DNA of 59,393 nt, from the NCBI GenBank assembly GCA_963966765.1, contig CAXAAR010000004.1, positions 1 to 59,393 of the forward strand, read 5' to 3'. Shown one piece after another: positions 1 to 8,729 of the stretch; position 1 is the first letter of the stretch; every line of letters starts with the position of its first letter. Source of the stretch: Aequoribacter sp003520285 (GTDB lineage: Bacteria > Pseudomonadota > Gammaproteobacteria > Pseudomonadales > Halieaceae). The notes under the pieces are model-generated. The model saw nothing but the letters and a program-made list of their open reading frames with translations, ran no database searches and had not been told where the DNA came from. The translations under genes were made by a program, and so were the position numbers.

Positions 1-51
1 ATACGAGTTACTGGTTGGTGACTGGAGTTCAGACGTGTGCTCTTCCGATCT
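1..51 (+). other. Illumina sequencing adapter remnant (not genomic)
   Basis: Bases 18-51 are identical, as I recall the oligo, to the 34-base TruSeq Read 2/index adapter (begins GTGACTGGAGTTC, ends CTTCCGATCT). Bases 1-9 resemble the end of the P7 flow-cell oligo with one difference, and 10-17 would then be an eight-base index. Translated, this stretch gives VTGVQTCALPI, a peptide familiar as adapter contamination in protein databases. Genomic sequence starts at about 52. Confidence 0.95.
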
Positions 52-329
52 TGGATCTGCTACTCGAAAGGGTGGTGGATTGCTTAACGCCCGGTGGTCG
101 TCTGGTTATTATTAGTTTTCACTCGCTTGAAGACCGACGCGTGAAACGCTTTATGCGTGCGGCGTCACAAGGCCCAGTGGTGCCAAGAGGTGTTCCTATT
201 CAAGGGCAGCAGGCCGATGGCCCTTTGCGCCTAGTCGGTAAAGCCATCAAACCCGATCTGAGTGAGGTCGCCCAGAATGTTCGAGCTCGCAGTGCGGTGT
301 TGCGAATAGTGGAGCGACGAACACCATGA
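52..329 (+). CDS. rsmH: 16S rRNA (cytosine-1402-N4)-methyltransferase, 3' part only
   Basis: This is the C-terminal end of RsmH (MraW), the SAM-dependent enzyme that N4-methylates C1402 of 16S rRNA in the ribosomal P site. About 92 residues remain of the roughly 310 usual. The family motifs ISFHSLEDRRVKRF and NVRARSAVLRIVER are intact. The 5' end is lost at the assembly end: the open frame continues upstream into adapter sequence, so the apparent start there is artificial. The gene stands first in the dcw cluster before ftsL, as is normal in gammaproteobacteria, and its stop overlaps the ftsL start by four bases (ATGA). mraZ would be expected just upstream, outside the window. Confidence 0.95.
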
Positions 330-592
330 CGCTTCGCGCTTGGCATCTTGTCATACTGAGCTGTGCGGTGCTCGCGACAGCCCTCGCTGTTGTTGCGGTC
401 ACCCAAGTCAATCGAGGTGTCACAGGTGAGTTGCAGCGAGCTGAGGCGCAGCAGTGGTTCCTGCGCGACGAATCTGGTCGACTTGCGTTGGAGCTGAGCA
501 CCTATGCTCGAATGGATCGAGTCGATCGAATCAGTCGTGAGATGGGTATGGTAGAGCCATCCCAATCGAGCATCACGGTGGTTGCCGAATGA
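326..592 (+). CDS. ftsL: Cell division protein FtsL
   Basis: Small bitopic divisome protein of 88 residues. A short cytoplasmic start is followed by one membrane segment (about residues 6-25), then a periplasmic stretch (about 30-70) of leucine-zipper-like character including TGELQRAEAQQWFLRDE. FtsL forms the FtsQLB complex and activates FtsWI septal peptidoglycan synthesis. Identification rests on size, topology and position between rsmH and ftsI, because FtsL sequences are poorly conserved. It overlaps both neighbours by four bases, which suggests translational coupling. Confidence 0.9.
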   Translation: MTLRAWHLVILSCAVLATALAVVAVTQVNRGVTGELQRAEAQQWFLRDESGRLALELSTYARMDRVDRISREMGMVEPSQSSITVVAE

Positions 593-2340
593 GTGCTCGC
601 GGACCTCAAGTTGATTCGCGTACCCATCCGGTGCGATTTGCTTTTTGCGTTGGTGCGCTGGGCTTACTCGCTGGGGCCTTGGTCGGTCGCTTGCTGATGC
701 TCCAGTTTTTAGATGTTGAGCAAGGGCAGGTCTTTTTGCAATCGCAGGGCGATCAGCGCTCGGTCCGCTATGCCCCGATTCCCGCAAGCCGCGGCGCTAT
801 TGTAGACCGCAATGGGTCACCCCTTGCCTTGTCGACACCCGTGGTGACTATCGCTATCAATCCGAGCCAGTTTCAGAGGGAGAATCTGTCGTTCTTGGCT
901 CGAGCTCTGAATCGCAAACTGAAGGATTTAGAGGCAGAATTTGATCGCCGGGCTACACTTCAATTTATGTACGTGCGACGTCAGGTGTCCCCGGTTGAAG
1001 CTCAGTCGGTGATCGAATCCAATCTCCCAGGTCTCATTATTTCTCGCGAGCACAAGCGGTTCTACCCGGCCGGAGAGTTGGTCGCACAGTTGGTGGGGTT
1101 AACCAATCGTGATCAAGAGGGCGTTTCGGGTATTGAGCTCGCCTACGATAAGGCACTGAGCGGGCAGGTAGGTCGTAAGAAGTACATCCAGGATCGACAC
1201 GGTCGGGCAATACGCGACATTGGTGTTATTGATCCCGCAGCCGATGGTCAAGACCTGCGTCTGAGTATCGATTTGCGCCTCCAATACGTCCAGTTCCGTG
1301 CGCTTCAGCGCGCCGTGGAGAAATTTGAGGCAGAGTCAGCCTCGGCGATCACAGTTGATGCGCAAACTGGCGAAGTCCTTGCTGTGTCGAACTTTCCGAG
1401 CTTTAACCCTAATGATCGGGTAGATCTTCCGGTGAACTATCGTCGCAATCGAGTCTTTGTTGATCAATACGAGCCGGGTTCAACCTTCAAAGCGCTCACA
1501 GCTGTTGCCGCCCTTGAATCTGGATTATTCACTCCCGAGAGTATGTTCGAAACCTCACCGGGCTGGATGGTCGTGCAGGGTAAAACGTTCAAAGATACTG
1601 CTGATTACGGGTCATTAACCCTGCGTGAGGTCGTGGCCAAGTCGAGCCAAGTGGGTACCACTCAAATTGCTTTAGAGCTTGGTCGAGACGCCTTGCTTCC
1701 TGTGCTGCAGCGATTTGGGGTAGGCCAGTCGCTTGGCATTGGCTTTCCCGGAGAAGCATCGGGAAGTCTGCCGCTACAGTCGCGGTGGAGTGATATAGAG
1801 CAGGCCACTTTGGCTTTTGGTTATGGCCTGTCGTTATCTCCGGCCCAACTGGCGTCATTCTATAGCGTTTTTGCTAATCAAGGGCGAATGCAGCCCATGA
1901 CATTGCTCGCACAGGATGATGTCGATCGATCGATTGCGAGGCCAATTATCAGTCCTGTAGTGGCTGAGCAAGTGTTGGATATGCTCCGTGCTGTTACTGA
2001 GAAAGGCGGAACTGGGTTACGGGCCAACGTGGCCGGCTTCAGTGTCGCTGGCAAGACCGGCACCGTTCATAAGTCAGGTGCGCAGGGCTATCAGAGAGAC
2101 CAGTATATCGCTTGGTTCGCGGGCGTCGCGCCTGCGACAGATCCAAGATTTGTCACCGTGGTAATGGTTGATGGCCCCAAAGGTGAGAGTGTAGGTGGTG
2201 GTGCGGTTGCCGCTCCAGTATTTGCAGATATGTCGGCCGCCATGCTGCGCGTGATGGGTGAATCGCCGAGCCATCAAGATCAAATAATGCGCGTTGCCAA
2301 GGTTGCCGCAGCCGTTGCTGGGGAGGCCCAAGATGGATAG
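589..2340 (+). CDS. ftsI: Peptidoglycan D,D-transpeptidase FtsI (PBP3)
   Basis: Class B penicillin-binding protein, 583 residues, that cross-links septal peptidoglycan as partner of FtsW. One membrane anchor lies at about residues 15-38, followed by the periplasmic dimerisation domain and then the transpeptidase domain. The active-site serine is in STFK (S298-K301) and the KTG motif is at 489-491 (AGKTGT). The middle motif reads SSQ (352-354) instead of the usual SSN, an unusual substitution next to the active site. The start overlaps ftsL by four bases and the stop overlaps the murE start. A divisome role follows from its place between ftsL and murE. Confidence 0.97.
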   Translation: MSARGPQVDSRTHPVRFAFCVGALGLLAGALVGRLLMLQFLDVEQGQVFLQSQGDQRSVRYAPIPASRGAIVDRNGSPLALSTPVVTIAINPSQFQRENLSFLARALNRKLKDLEAEFDRRATLQFMYVRRQVSPVEAQSVIESNLPGLIISREHKRFYPAGELVAQLVGLTNRDQEGVSGIELAYDKALSGQVGRKKYIQDRHGRAIRDIGVIDPAADGQDLRLSIDLRLQYVQFRALQRAVEKFEAESASAITVDAQTGEVLAVSNFPSFNPNDRVDLPVNYRRNRVFVDQYEPGSTFKALTAVAALESGLFTPESMFETSPGWMVVQGKTFKDTADYGSLTLREVVAKSSQVGTTQIALELGRDALLPVLQRFGVGQSLGIGFPGEASGSLPLQSRWSDIEQATLAFGYGLSLSPAQLASFYSVFANQGRMQPMTLLAQDDVDRSIARPIISPVVAEQVLDMLRAVTEKGGTGLRANVAGFSVAGKTGTVHKSGAQGYQRDQYIAWFAGVAPATDPRFVTVVMVDGPKGESVGGGAVAAPVFADMSAAMLRVMGESPSHQDQIMRVAKVAAAVAGEAQDG

Positions 2341-3793
2341 AGCAATGTCGCTAGCGGCTCTGTGTCAGGATCTGGGGCAGTGCCAAACAGACGGCCTCAT
2401 CACTGGTTTGACCCTCGATAGTCGCGGGGTCCGCCCCGGTGACGCTTTTATTGCCTTGGATGGTTCGCATGTGTCTGGTGTGGATTATATCGAGCAGGCA
2501 GTGAGTCTGGGTGCTAGTGCGATTATTGCAAGTCGAGCGGTCATTGTTCCGGCTGGTGTTGGTGTCGCCGTGATCGCCGAGCTGTCAGTCTCACTGGCGG
2601 AATTGGCGGCTCGTTTTTATCAGACCTCGGTCCGGACAATACCGGTGATCGCTATAACAGGCACCAACGGTAAAACATCGACGGTGAACTTGGTCGCGCA
2701 GCTGCTGATCCAACTAGGTCGCAAACCGGCAACTATTGGGACGCTTGGCGCCGATTATGGAACGCGTCATGACGGTACTTTGAATACGACTCCCGATGTG
2801 GTTACCACGCATCGTTGGCTTGCTGAAGTGGAGAGTGACGGGGCCGACTTACTTGCCCTTGAAGCCTCTTCTCATGGGCTGCATCAGGGGCGATTGACAG
2901 GTATACCTATTACAACGGCAGCCATCACCAATATTACTCAGGACCATTTAGATTATCACGGCACCATGGAGGCCTATACCGACGCCAAGGCGCGGTTACT
3001 GGATTGGACGACACTCGAAACAGTAGTGCTGGATCTGGATTGCACGCGCGTAGCCAGCCTGCGTTCTCGGTGTTCTGATCGGCTGAGAGTCATCGGTTTT
3101 AGTTTACGCCAGGCAGAGGCGGCAACAGTCCAGGTCGTTTATCGTGGGTCGGCGCAGGGTACCGAAATTAGTCTGTCAAGCCCCTGGGGTGACTCTAGTT
3201 TTACCACGTCTTTGGTGGGCGAGTTCTATGTTCGCAACTTGGTTACCGCCATGTTGGTGCTGCTATCGCAGGGTTTTGATCTTGATGAGCTGGTCCGAGT
3301 GGCGCCCCAAGTTCAGGGTGTTCCTGGGCGCCTTCAGCAAGTTGAGGGAGCGCATGACATCGCTGTATTTATTGACTACGCGCATACCCCAGATGCGATC
3401 GCAGGGGTGCTGAGCATTTTGCGGCCTCTCACTCAGGGCAAACTCTGGATAGTGTTTGGCTGTGGCGGAGATCGAGATCCTCTGAAACGTCCAATGATGG
3501 GGAGAGCTGTAGCTGAGGGCGCGGACTATGCGATCCTCACCAGCGATAACCCACGTTCCGAGCCCCCGGCAAAAATCGTCGCGGACATCGTCTCTGAGGG
3601 TATGCAGCCCTTCGCGATTTGTTTGGATCGTGCCGAAGCAATTACCAAGGCTGTCCTCGAGGCCGGTAGTGGAGATACGGTTGTGATCGCGGGCAAAGGT
3701 CATGAGCAAGAGCAGGTGATGGCAGACGTTATTTTGCCATTTTGTGATTACTCGGTTGCTTGTCAGGCTCTGTCATTGAGGGCTCGAGTATGA
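2333..3793 (+). CDS. murE: UDP-MurNAc-L-Ala-D-Glu:meso-diaminopimelate ligase
   Basis: Cytoplasmic ATP-dependent Mur ligase that adds the third stem-peptide residue to the peptidoglycan precursor. Length is 486 residues. The ATP-binding loop GTNGKTS is at 110-116. The DNPR motif (405-408) marks meso-diaminopimelate rather than lysine specificity, as expected for a Gram-negative cell wall. I chose the ATG at 2333 because GGAGG lies just upstream and it overlaps the ftsI stop by eight bases; the open frame continues further 5' inside ftsI. The stop overlaps the murF start (ATGA). Confidence 0.96.
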   Translation: MDRAMSLAALCQDLGQCQTDGLITGLTLDSRGVRPGDAFIALDGSHVSGVDYIEQAVSLGASAIIASRAVIVPAGVGVAVIAELSVSLAELAARFYQTSVRTIPVIAITGTNGKTSTVNLVAQLLIQLGRKPATIGTLGADYGTRHDGTLNTTPDVVTTHRWLAEVESDGADLLALEASSHGLHQGRLTGIPITTAAITNITQDHLDYHGTMEAYTDAKARLLDWTTLETVVLDLDCTRVASLRSRCSDRLRVIGFSLRQAEAATVQVVYRGSAQGTEISLSSPWGDSSFTTSLVGEFYVRNLVTAMLVLLSQGFDLDELVRVAPQVQGVPGRLQQVEGAHDIAVFIDYAHTPDAIAGVLSILRPLTQGKLWIVFGCGGDRDPLKRPMMGRAVAEGADYAILTSDNPRSEPPAKIVADIVSEGMQPFAICLDRAEAITKAVLEAGSGDTVVIAGKGHEQEQVMADVILPFCDYSVACQALSLRARV

Positions 3794-5142
3794 GGCTGAA
3801 TGTGACCACCGACCAACTGGCTTATCTCTTAGATGGCGAAGTAAGGGGGCAGACTCGCCAGATTACTGGCATCAGCTTTGATTCTCGGACTACGTCCCCT
3901 GGTGACGTTTTTATCGCACTCACAGGTGAGTTGGTCGATGGCCATGATTTTGTCGCGCAAGCGCTTGAACGTGGCGCCGTTGCAGCTCTGGTCGAGCACT
4001 GGGTGAGCGCTGCGGGTACGCAGATTAAAGTCAACAATTGTCTCGATAGTTTGCGCGAGTGGGGCCGTTCAGCGCGCCAGCAATCCTCAGCACACTTTGT
4101 TGGCATCACAGGCAGCGCCGGCAAGACGACTGTAAAAGCCCTGCTGGCTCATTTGTTATCCACTATGGGCGCCACTGCCGCGACGCAAGGCAATTATAAC
4201 AATGAGATTGGCGTGCCTCTCACTTTGCTCAGCGTCACGCCCGAAGACGAATTCGCCACAGTTGAGATGGGCGCGCGACGACGTGGCGATATTGCGTATC
4301 TCTGTTCTATGGTGCGACCTGCGATTCGAATTCTGACCGCAGTGATGCCAGCGCACATTGAAACCTTTGGTTCGATCGAGACGATCGCTCAAACAAAAGG
4401 TGAAATTTTTGATCATATGCAGGCCTCGGATCTTGCGATCATGCCAGCCGAAAGTCCTTATCTAGATCAATGGGTGGCGCGCGCTAATGGCAGGATAATG
4501 ACCTTTGGAACGTCGCTGGCAGCGGACATGCGGATTGTAAGCGTGAACGACTTGGGCTTTGACGGCATCAAGCTCACCTTGTCAGCATTGGGTAACGAGG
4601 TGACTTTTCAGGCACCCTTACTCGGAGTGCACAACGCTGGCAACATTGCAGCAGCAGCGCTCGCGGCCTGCGATTTAGGCTTAGGTCTAGACGCGGTCGC
4701 TCAGCGGCTCGCGTCTTTTGAGCCTGTTGCTGGAAGGATGACGCCTCGTCTGACCCCTCGAGGTCAAAAACTCATCGACGATACTTATAACGCTAATCCT
4801 GAGGCCATGCAGCAAGCTTTGCATACGTTAGGACTCACTGCCGGACACTCTTTGGCGATACTCGGGCCGATGGCGGAGCTGGGCGATACCAGCTCAGAGT
4901 ACCATCGACAGGTACTCGATTACGCCCTTGCTGCAGGGATTAATGAGTTGTGGCTATGCGGTGATAGCTGGCCGAGTTCTGAGCATTCAAGTGTTCGTTA
5001 TTTCACCACACCAGAACACATCATGGAGAGTCTTGGGGATACCCGCGAGGCGGATTTGATCCTGATCAAGGCCTCTCGCAGCGCAGGTTTAGATCGCCTG
5101 GTAACTCGATTGATTGATCAGAGCCAGGAGGATGCGTGTTAG
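3790..5142 (+). CDS. murF: UDP-MurNAc-tripeptide:D-Ala-D-Ala ligase
   Basis: Last of the cytoplasmic Mur ligases; it adds D-alanyl-D-alanine to complete UDP-MurNAc-pentapeptide. Length is 450 residues from the ATG that overlaps the murE stop as ATGA. An N-terminal substrate domain is followed by the ATP-binding loop GSAGKTT (108-114) and the family motif DDTYNANPEAM in the central and C-terminal domains. The frame extends 30 bases upstream inside murE, but the coupled ATG is the more likely start. The stop overlaps the mraY start. Confidence 0.96.
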   Translation: MRLNVTTDQLAYLLDGEVRGQTRQITGISFDSRTTSPGDVFIALTGELVDGHDFVAQALERGAVAALVEHWVSAAGTQIKVNNCLDSLREWGRSARQQSSAHFVGITGSAGKTTVKALLAHLLSTMGATAATQGNYNNEIGVPLTLLSVTPEDEFATVEMGARRRGDIAYLCSMVRPAIRILTAVMPAHIETFGSIETIAQTKGEIFDHMQASDLAIMPAESPYLDQWVARANGRIMTFGTSLAADMRIVSVNDLGFDGIKLTLSALGNEVTFQAPLLGVHNAGNIAAAALAACDLGLGLDAVAQRLASFEPVAGRMTPRLTPRGQKLIDDTYNANPEAMQQALHTLGLTAGHSLAILGPMAELGDTSSEYHRQVLDYALAAGINELWLCGDSWPSSEHSSVRYFTTPEHIMESLGDTREADLILIKASRSAGLDRLVTRLIDQSQEDAC

Positions 5143-6218
5143 TTTGGTTGACAGACTATTTAAGCCAGTTTGAGCCCGCATTCGATGTGTTCGGATACCT
5201 CACGCTGCGCAGTATTCTCGCAGCAGGTACCGCGCTGGCAATTGCGCTTATCACAGGTCCCAGCACCATTCGCTATCTACATCGCCTAAAAGTTGGGCAG
5301 GCCATTCGCGATGATGGCCCACAAACGCACTTAGTAAAAGCGGGCACGCCCACCATGGGTGGCGTTTTGATTCTCAGTTCAGTCGCCATTAGCACTTTAC
5401 TGTGGGGTGATCTCTCCAATCAATTTGTGTGGTTAGTACTCGCCGTTACTCTCGCGTTTGGCGCTATTGGTTGGGTCGATGACTATCGCAAAGTGGTTGA
5501 GCGGGATTCAAGAGGGCTGCCACCTCGCTGGAAATATTTCTGGCAGTCCTTGGCAGGTCTTGTTGCAGCGATTTACCTTTATAGTTACAGCGATATTGCG
5601 GTCATGGGGAACTTGTATATTCCCTTCCTGAAAGATTGGATTATTCCAATGGGCTGGGGTTTCGTAGTGCTCTCTTATTGCGTCATCGTCGGCGCCAGTA
5701 ATGCGGTCAATTTGACCGATGGCTTGGACGGGTTGGCAATACTTCCCGCTGTTATGGTGGGCTCCGCGCTTGGCATTATCGCCTATTTGACGGGACGTCC
5801 AGATTTTGCCGAGTATCTCCTGATCCCCTTCGTACCGGGCAGTGGAGAGCTGGCTGTGTTCTGTGGCGCTATCGCGGGTGCTGGACTTGGCTTTTTGTGG
5901 TTCAACACCTATCCCGCTCAGGTCTTTATGGGCGACGTGGGAGCGCTCGCACTGGGTGCGGCGCTGGGTTGTGTAGCGGTGATTACTCGGCATGAAATTG
6001 TCTTCTTTATCATGGGCGGTATTTTTGTTGTCGAGACACTCTCCGTTATTATTCAGGTGGCCTCATTCAAGTTAACGGGTAAGCGGGTTTTCAGGATGGC
6101 GCCCATTCACCACCACTATGAGTTAAAAGGGTGGCCGGAGCCTCGAGTCATCGTGAGATTCTGGATCATTACTGTCATGCTGGTGCTGGTGGGTCTCGCG
6201 ACTCTGAAGCTGAGGTGA
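5136..6218 (+). CDS. mraY: Phospho-MurNAc-pentapeptide transferase MraY
   Basis: Integral membrane enzyme that transfers phospho-MurNAc-pentapeptide to undecaprenyl phosphate, giving lipid I. The 360 residues contain about ten membrane helices. Diagnostic motifs are WVDDYRK, NLTDGLDGLA, FMGDVGALALG and APIHHHYELKGWPEP, covering the Mg-binding aspartates and the His-rich loop. It starts with GTG at 5136, preceded by AGGAGG, and overlaps murF by seven bases. It supplies the substrate for MurG, three genes downstream. Confidence 0.97.
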   Translation: MLVWLTDYLSQFEPAFDVFGYLTLRSILAAGTALAIALITGPSTIRYLHRLKVGQAIRDDGPQTHLVKAGTPTMGGVLILSSVAISTLLWGDLSNQFVWLVLAVTLAFGAIGWVDDYRKVVERDSRGLPPRWKYFWQSLAGLVAAIYLYSYSDIAVMGNLYIPFLKDWIIPMGWGFVVLSYCVIVGASNAVNLTDGLDGLAILPAVMVGSALGIIAYLTGRPDFAEYLLIPFVPGSGELAVFCGAIAGAGLGFLWFNTYPAQVFMGDVGALALGAALGCVAVITRHEIVFFIMGGIFVVETLSVIIQVASFKLTGKRVFRMAPIHHHYELKGWPEPRVIVRFWIITVMLVLVGLATLKLR

Positions 6219-6222
6219 CGGA

Positions 6223-7578
6223 ATGAATACGCGCACCCAGAGTCAGCTTATTACCTCAGACGTTCTCTACGTTGTCGTTGGACTTGGCGAGACCGGCATG
6301 TCGGTCGTTGATCACCTTGTCGATCGTGGCAAACGAGTGGTCGTGTTCGATACTCGCGCTGAATCGCCGAATCGCAGTTGGCTGTCGTCTCATCATCCCG
6401 AGGTAGAGCTGTTCGAGCAGCATGTACCTGATATGTGCTTTATGCAGCCTGTGCGATGGATTGTGAGTCCGGGGGTACGACTCGATCATCCGATGGTCGC
6501 GAAAGCGATCGCTGAAGGGGCAGAGATTCTTGGCGATCTCGATCTGTTCATGGAGAGCGTGAACGCACCTGTGATCGGCATTACCGGCTCCAACGGTAAG
6601 TCAACAGTGACCACGCTGGTTGCTAAGATACTCTCGGAGTCTGGCCATCAAGTGGCGGTGGGGGGAAATCTATCGCCCGCAGCACTCACCTTAATAGATG
6701 ACTCGGTCGAAGTTTATGTGCTCGAGATGTCGAGTTTTCAGCTTGAGCGGGCAGGTAATCTGGGCCTCGATGTTGCGAGTGTCCTCAATATTTCCGCGGA
6801 TCATCTTGATCGGCATGGATCGATGGCTGCGTATCATGCCGCCAAACATCGGATCTTTCGAAAGGCGAAGCGAGTCGTATTAAACGATGACGATGTGCTG
6901 ACTCAGCCGCTGATCGACTCGTCGGTTAAGGTCACCCGATACGCGACCAAAGCGCATCGAGACGCTGATTACAAACTTCTTGATGAAGCTATTTGGTGGG
7001 GTGATCAACGTATTATCGGCACGCGCGATATCGGTCTGGAAGGACGCCATAACCATGTCAATGCGATGGCAGCATGTGCGATTGCGGCAGCATTTGGCGC
7101 CACTCTCCCAGCAATGACCTCAGTATTGTCGGCATTTTACGGTTTAGAGCATCGCTGTGAGCGGGTTCCTGCACCGAGCTCTGTGACCTATATCAACGAC
7201 TCTAAGGCGACCAATGTTGGCGCTACTCAGGCTGCGATAGAGGGTTTAGGGTTGAGTGGGCCACTCATCCTGTTATTGGGCGGGCAAGCAAAAGGGCAGG
7301 AGTTTGGTGGCTTGCGACCTGCCGTCAATCAGTACGTTAAGTACCTCATCACCTTTGGTGAGGCTGCACATGAACTCGCTCAAGTCGGATTTAGTTGTCC
7401 GGTTGATCAGGTTGAAACCTTAGAACAAGCCTTTGCCTTGGCACAATCGCGCGCTACCAGCGGCGACCGAGTGGTATTGTCGCCTGCCTGTGCAAGCTTA
7501 GATCAATTTCAGGATTATCGACAACGTGGCAATCGCTTTAAGCAATTGGTCATGTCGGATGCGGGAGGTGCTCGATGA
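6223..7578 (+). CDS. murD: UDP-MurNAc-L-alanine:D-glutamate ligase
   Basis: Mur ligase that adds D-glutamate as the second residue of the stem peptide. Length is 451 residues. The N-terminal Rossmann-like domain starts VVVGLGETGMS and binds the uracil nucleotide. The ATP-binding loop GSNGKST (122-128) and a motif HRCERV in the C-terminal half follow. It begins four bases after the mraY stop and overlaps ftsW by four bases. Confidence 0.95.
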   Translation: MNTRTQSQLITSDVLYVVVGLGETGMSVVDHLVDRGKRVVVFDTRAESPNRSWLSSHHPEVELFEQHVPDMCFMQPVRWIVSPGVRLDHPMVAKAIAEGAEILGDLDLFMESVNAPVIGITGSNGKSTVTTLVAKILSESGHQVAVGGNLSPAALTLIDDSVEVYVLEMSSFQLERAGNLGLDVASVLNISADHLDRHGSMAAYHAAKHRIFRKAKRVVLNDDDVLTQPLIDSSVKVTRYATKAHRDADYKLLDEAIWWGDQRIIGTRDIGLEGRHNHVNAMAACAIAAAFGATLPAMTSVLSAFYGLEHRCERVPAPSSVTYINDSKATNVGATQAAIEGLGLSGPLILLLGGQAKGQEFGGLRPAVNQYVKYLITFGEAAHELAQVGFSCPVDQVETLEQAFALAQSRATSGDRVVLSPACASLDQFQDYRQRGNRFKQLVMSDAGGAR

Positions 7579-8729
7579 ACACTCTCGTCAATCGATCCTC
7601 GGTGACATCGCAAAATCTCGATCTGTGGCTGGTTATCGTGGTCGCTATCCTTTGCAGTATTGGCTTTCTGGCGATAGCGAGCGCCTCTATTGATTACGCA
7701 GAAAGTCGCTATGGCTGGCGGTGGTATCACGCTTCTAAACATGCGGTTTACCTTGTGATTGCCATTGTAGGCGCCTGTGTCGCGTATCGAGTGCCTGCAA
7801 GAGTATGGAATTTAAGCAGTTGGGTGTGGTTGTTACTGGCAGTTGCTCTGCTGCTGTTAGTGTTAGTGCCGGGCGTTGGGCGCGAGGTTAACGGCGCGCA
7901 GCGCTGGATTCCTCTTGGGCCGATCAATTTGCAGCCCTCCGAAACTGCGAAAGCAGCACTGATTCTATTTTTGGCCTCTTATCTGCAGCGCCGACAAGAC
8001 GAGATCCGCGAATCGTGGATGGGGTTCTTGAAGCCCTTGTTTATCGTGGGTGGGCTGAGCATTCTTCTCCTGTTTGAGCCCGATTTTGGGGCTACAGTGA
8101 TTGTTTGTGGGACGGCTCTCGGCATGTTGTTCCTTGCCGGTGTTCGTCTCTCTCAATTCTTTGTTGTCGCAACGGGCTTGGTTGGCATTGCCATCGTCAT
8201 GGTGATCGCTGCGCCTTATCGACTCAAGCGCTTCCTGAGCTATCAAGATCCTTGGGCAGACCCCTTTGATAGCAGCTTTCAGCTCACACAGTCACTCATT
8301 GCTTTTGGTCGCGGTGACGTGACCGGTGCAGGTTTGGGTCAGTCCGTTCAGAAACTCTTTTACTTGCCCGAAGCCCACACCGATTTCGTCTTCTCGATCT
8401 GGGCCGAGGAAACTGGCTTGATTGGATCTTTACTGTTGCTGGCACTCTTTGTCCTGCTAATTGGACGTTTACTGTGGTGGAGTAGGGTGGCCTTAGCGCG
8501 CTCACTGACTTTCGAAAGTCACGTGTTCGCCGGCATCGCGTTCATGCTTTCTGGCCAAGTCTTCGTGAGCATGGGTATGAGCATGGGTTTGTTACCGACC
8601 AAGGGACTGACGCTACCGATGATCAGCTTCGGGGGCAGTTCACTCATCGTCACTCTGGCTCTGATGGGCATTGCGCTGCGCTTGACCAAAGACTGCGAAG
8701 AAGTTTCAGGGCGGAGGGTGCCCTCATGA
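7575..8729 (+). CDS. ftsW: Septal peptidoglycan glycosyltransferase FtsW
   Basis: SEDS-family polytopic membrane protein of 384 residues with about ten helices that polymerises lipid II at the septum with FtsI. Family signatures are GAQRWIPLGPINLQPSE and the segment LPEAHTDFVFSIWAEETG in the large periplasmic loop. Its position inside the dcw cluster, together with ftsI, identifies it as FtsW rather than RodA. The start overlaps murD by four bases and the stop overlaps murG by four bases. Confidence 0.95.
   Translation: MNTLVNRSSVTSQNLDLWLVIVVAILCSIGFLAIASASIDYAESRYGWRWYHASKHAVYLVIAIVGACVAYRVPARVWNLSSWVWLLLAVALLLLVLVPGVGREVNGAQRWIPLGPINLQPSETAKAALILFLASYLQRRQDEIRESWMGFLKPLFIVGGLSILLLFEPDFGATVIVCGTALGMLFLAGVRLSQFFVVATGLVGIAIVMVIAAPYRLKRFLSYQDPWADPFDSSFQLTQSLIAFGRGDVTGAGLGQSVQKLFYLPEAHTDFVFSIWAEETGLIGSLLLLALFVLLIGRLLWWSRVALARSLTFESHVFAGIAFMLSGQVFVSMGMSMGLLPTKGLTLPMISFGGSSLIVTLALMGIALRLTKDCEEVSGRRVPS

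Noticed and set aside
15..53. Upstream start and first 12-13 codons of the rsmH frame
   Set aside because: This part is adapter sequence, so the start codon and the peptide it encodes are artificial.
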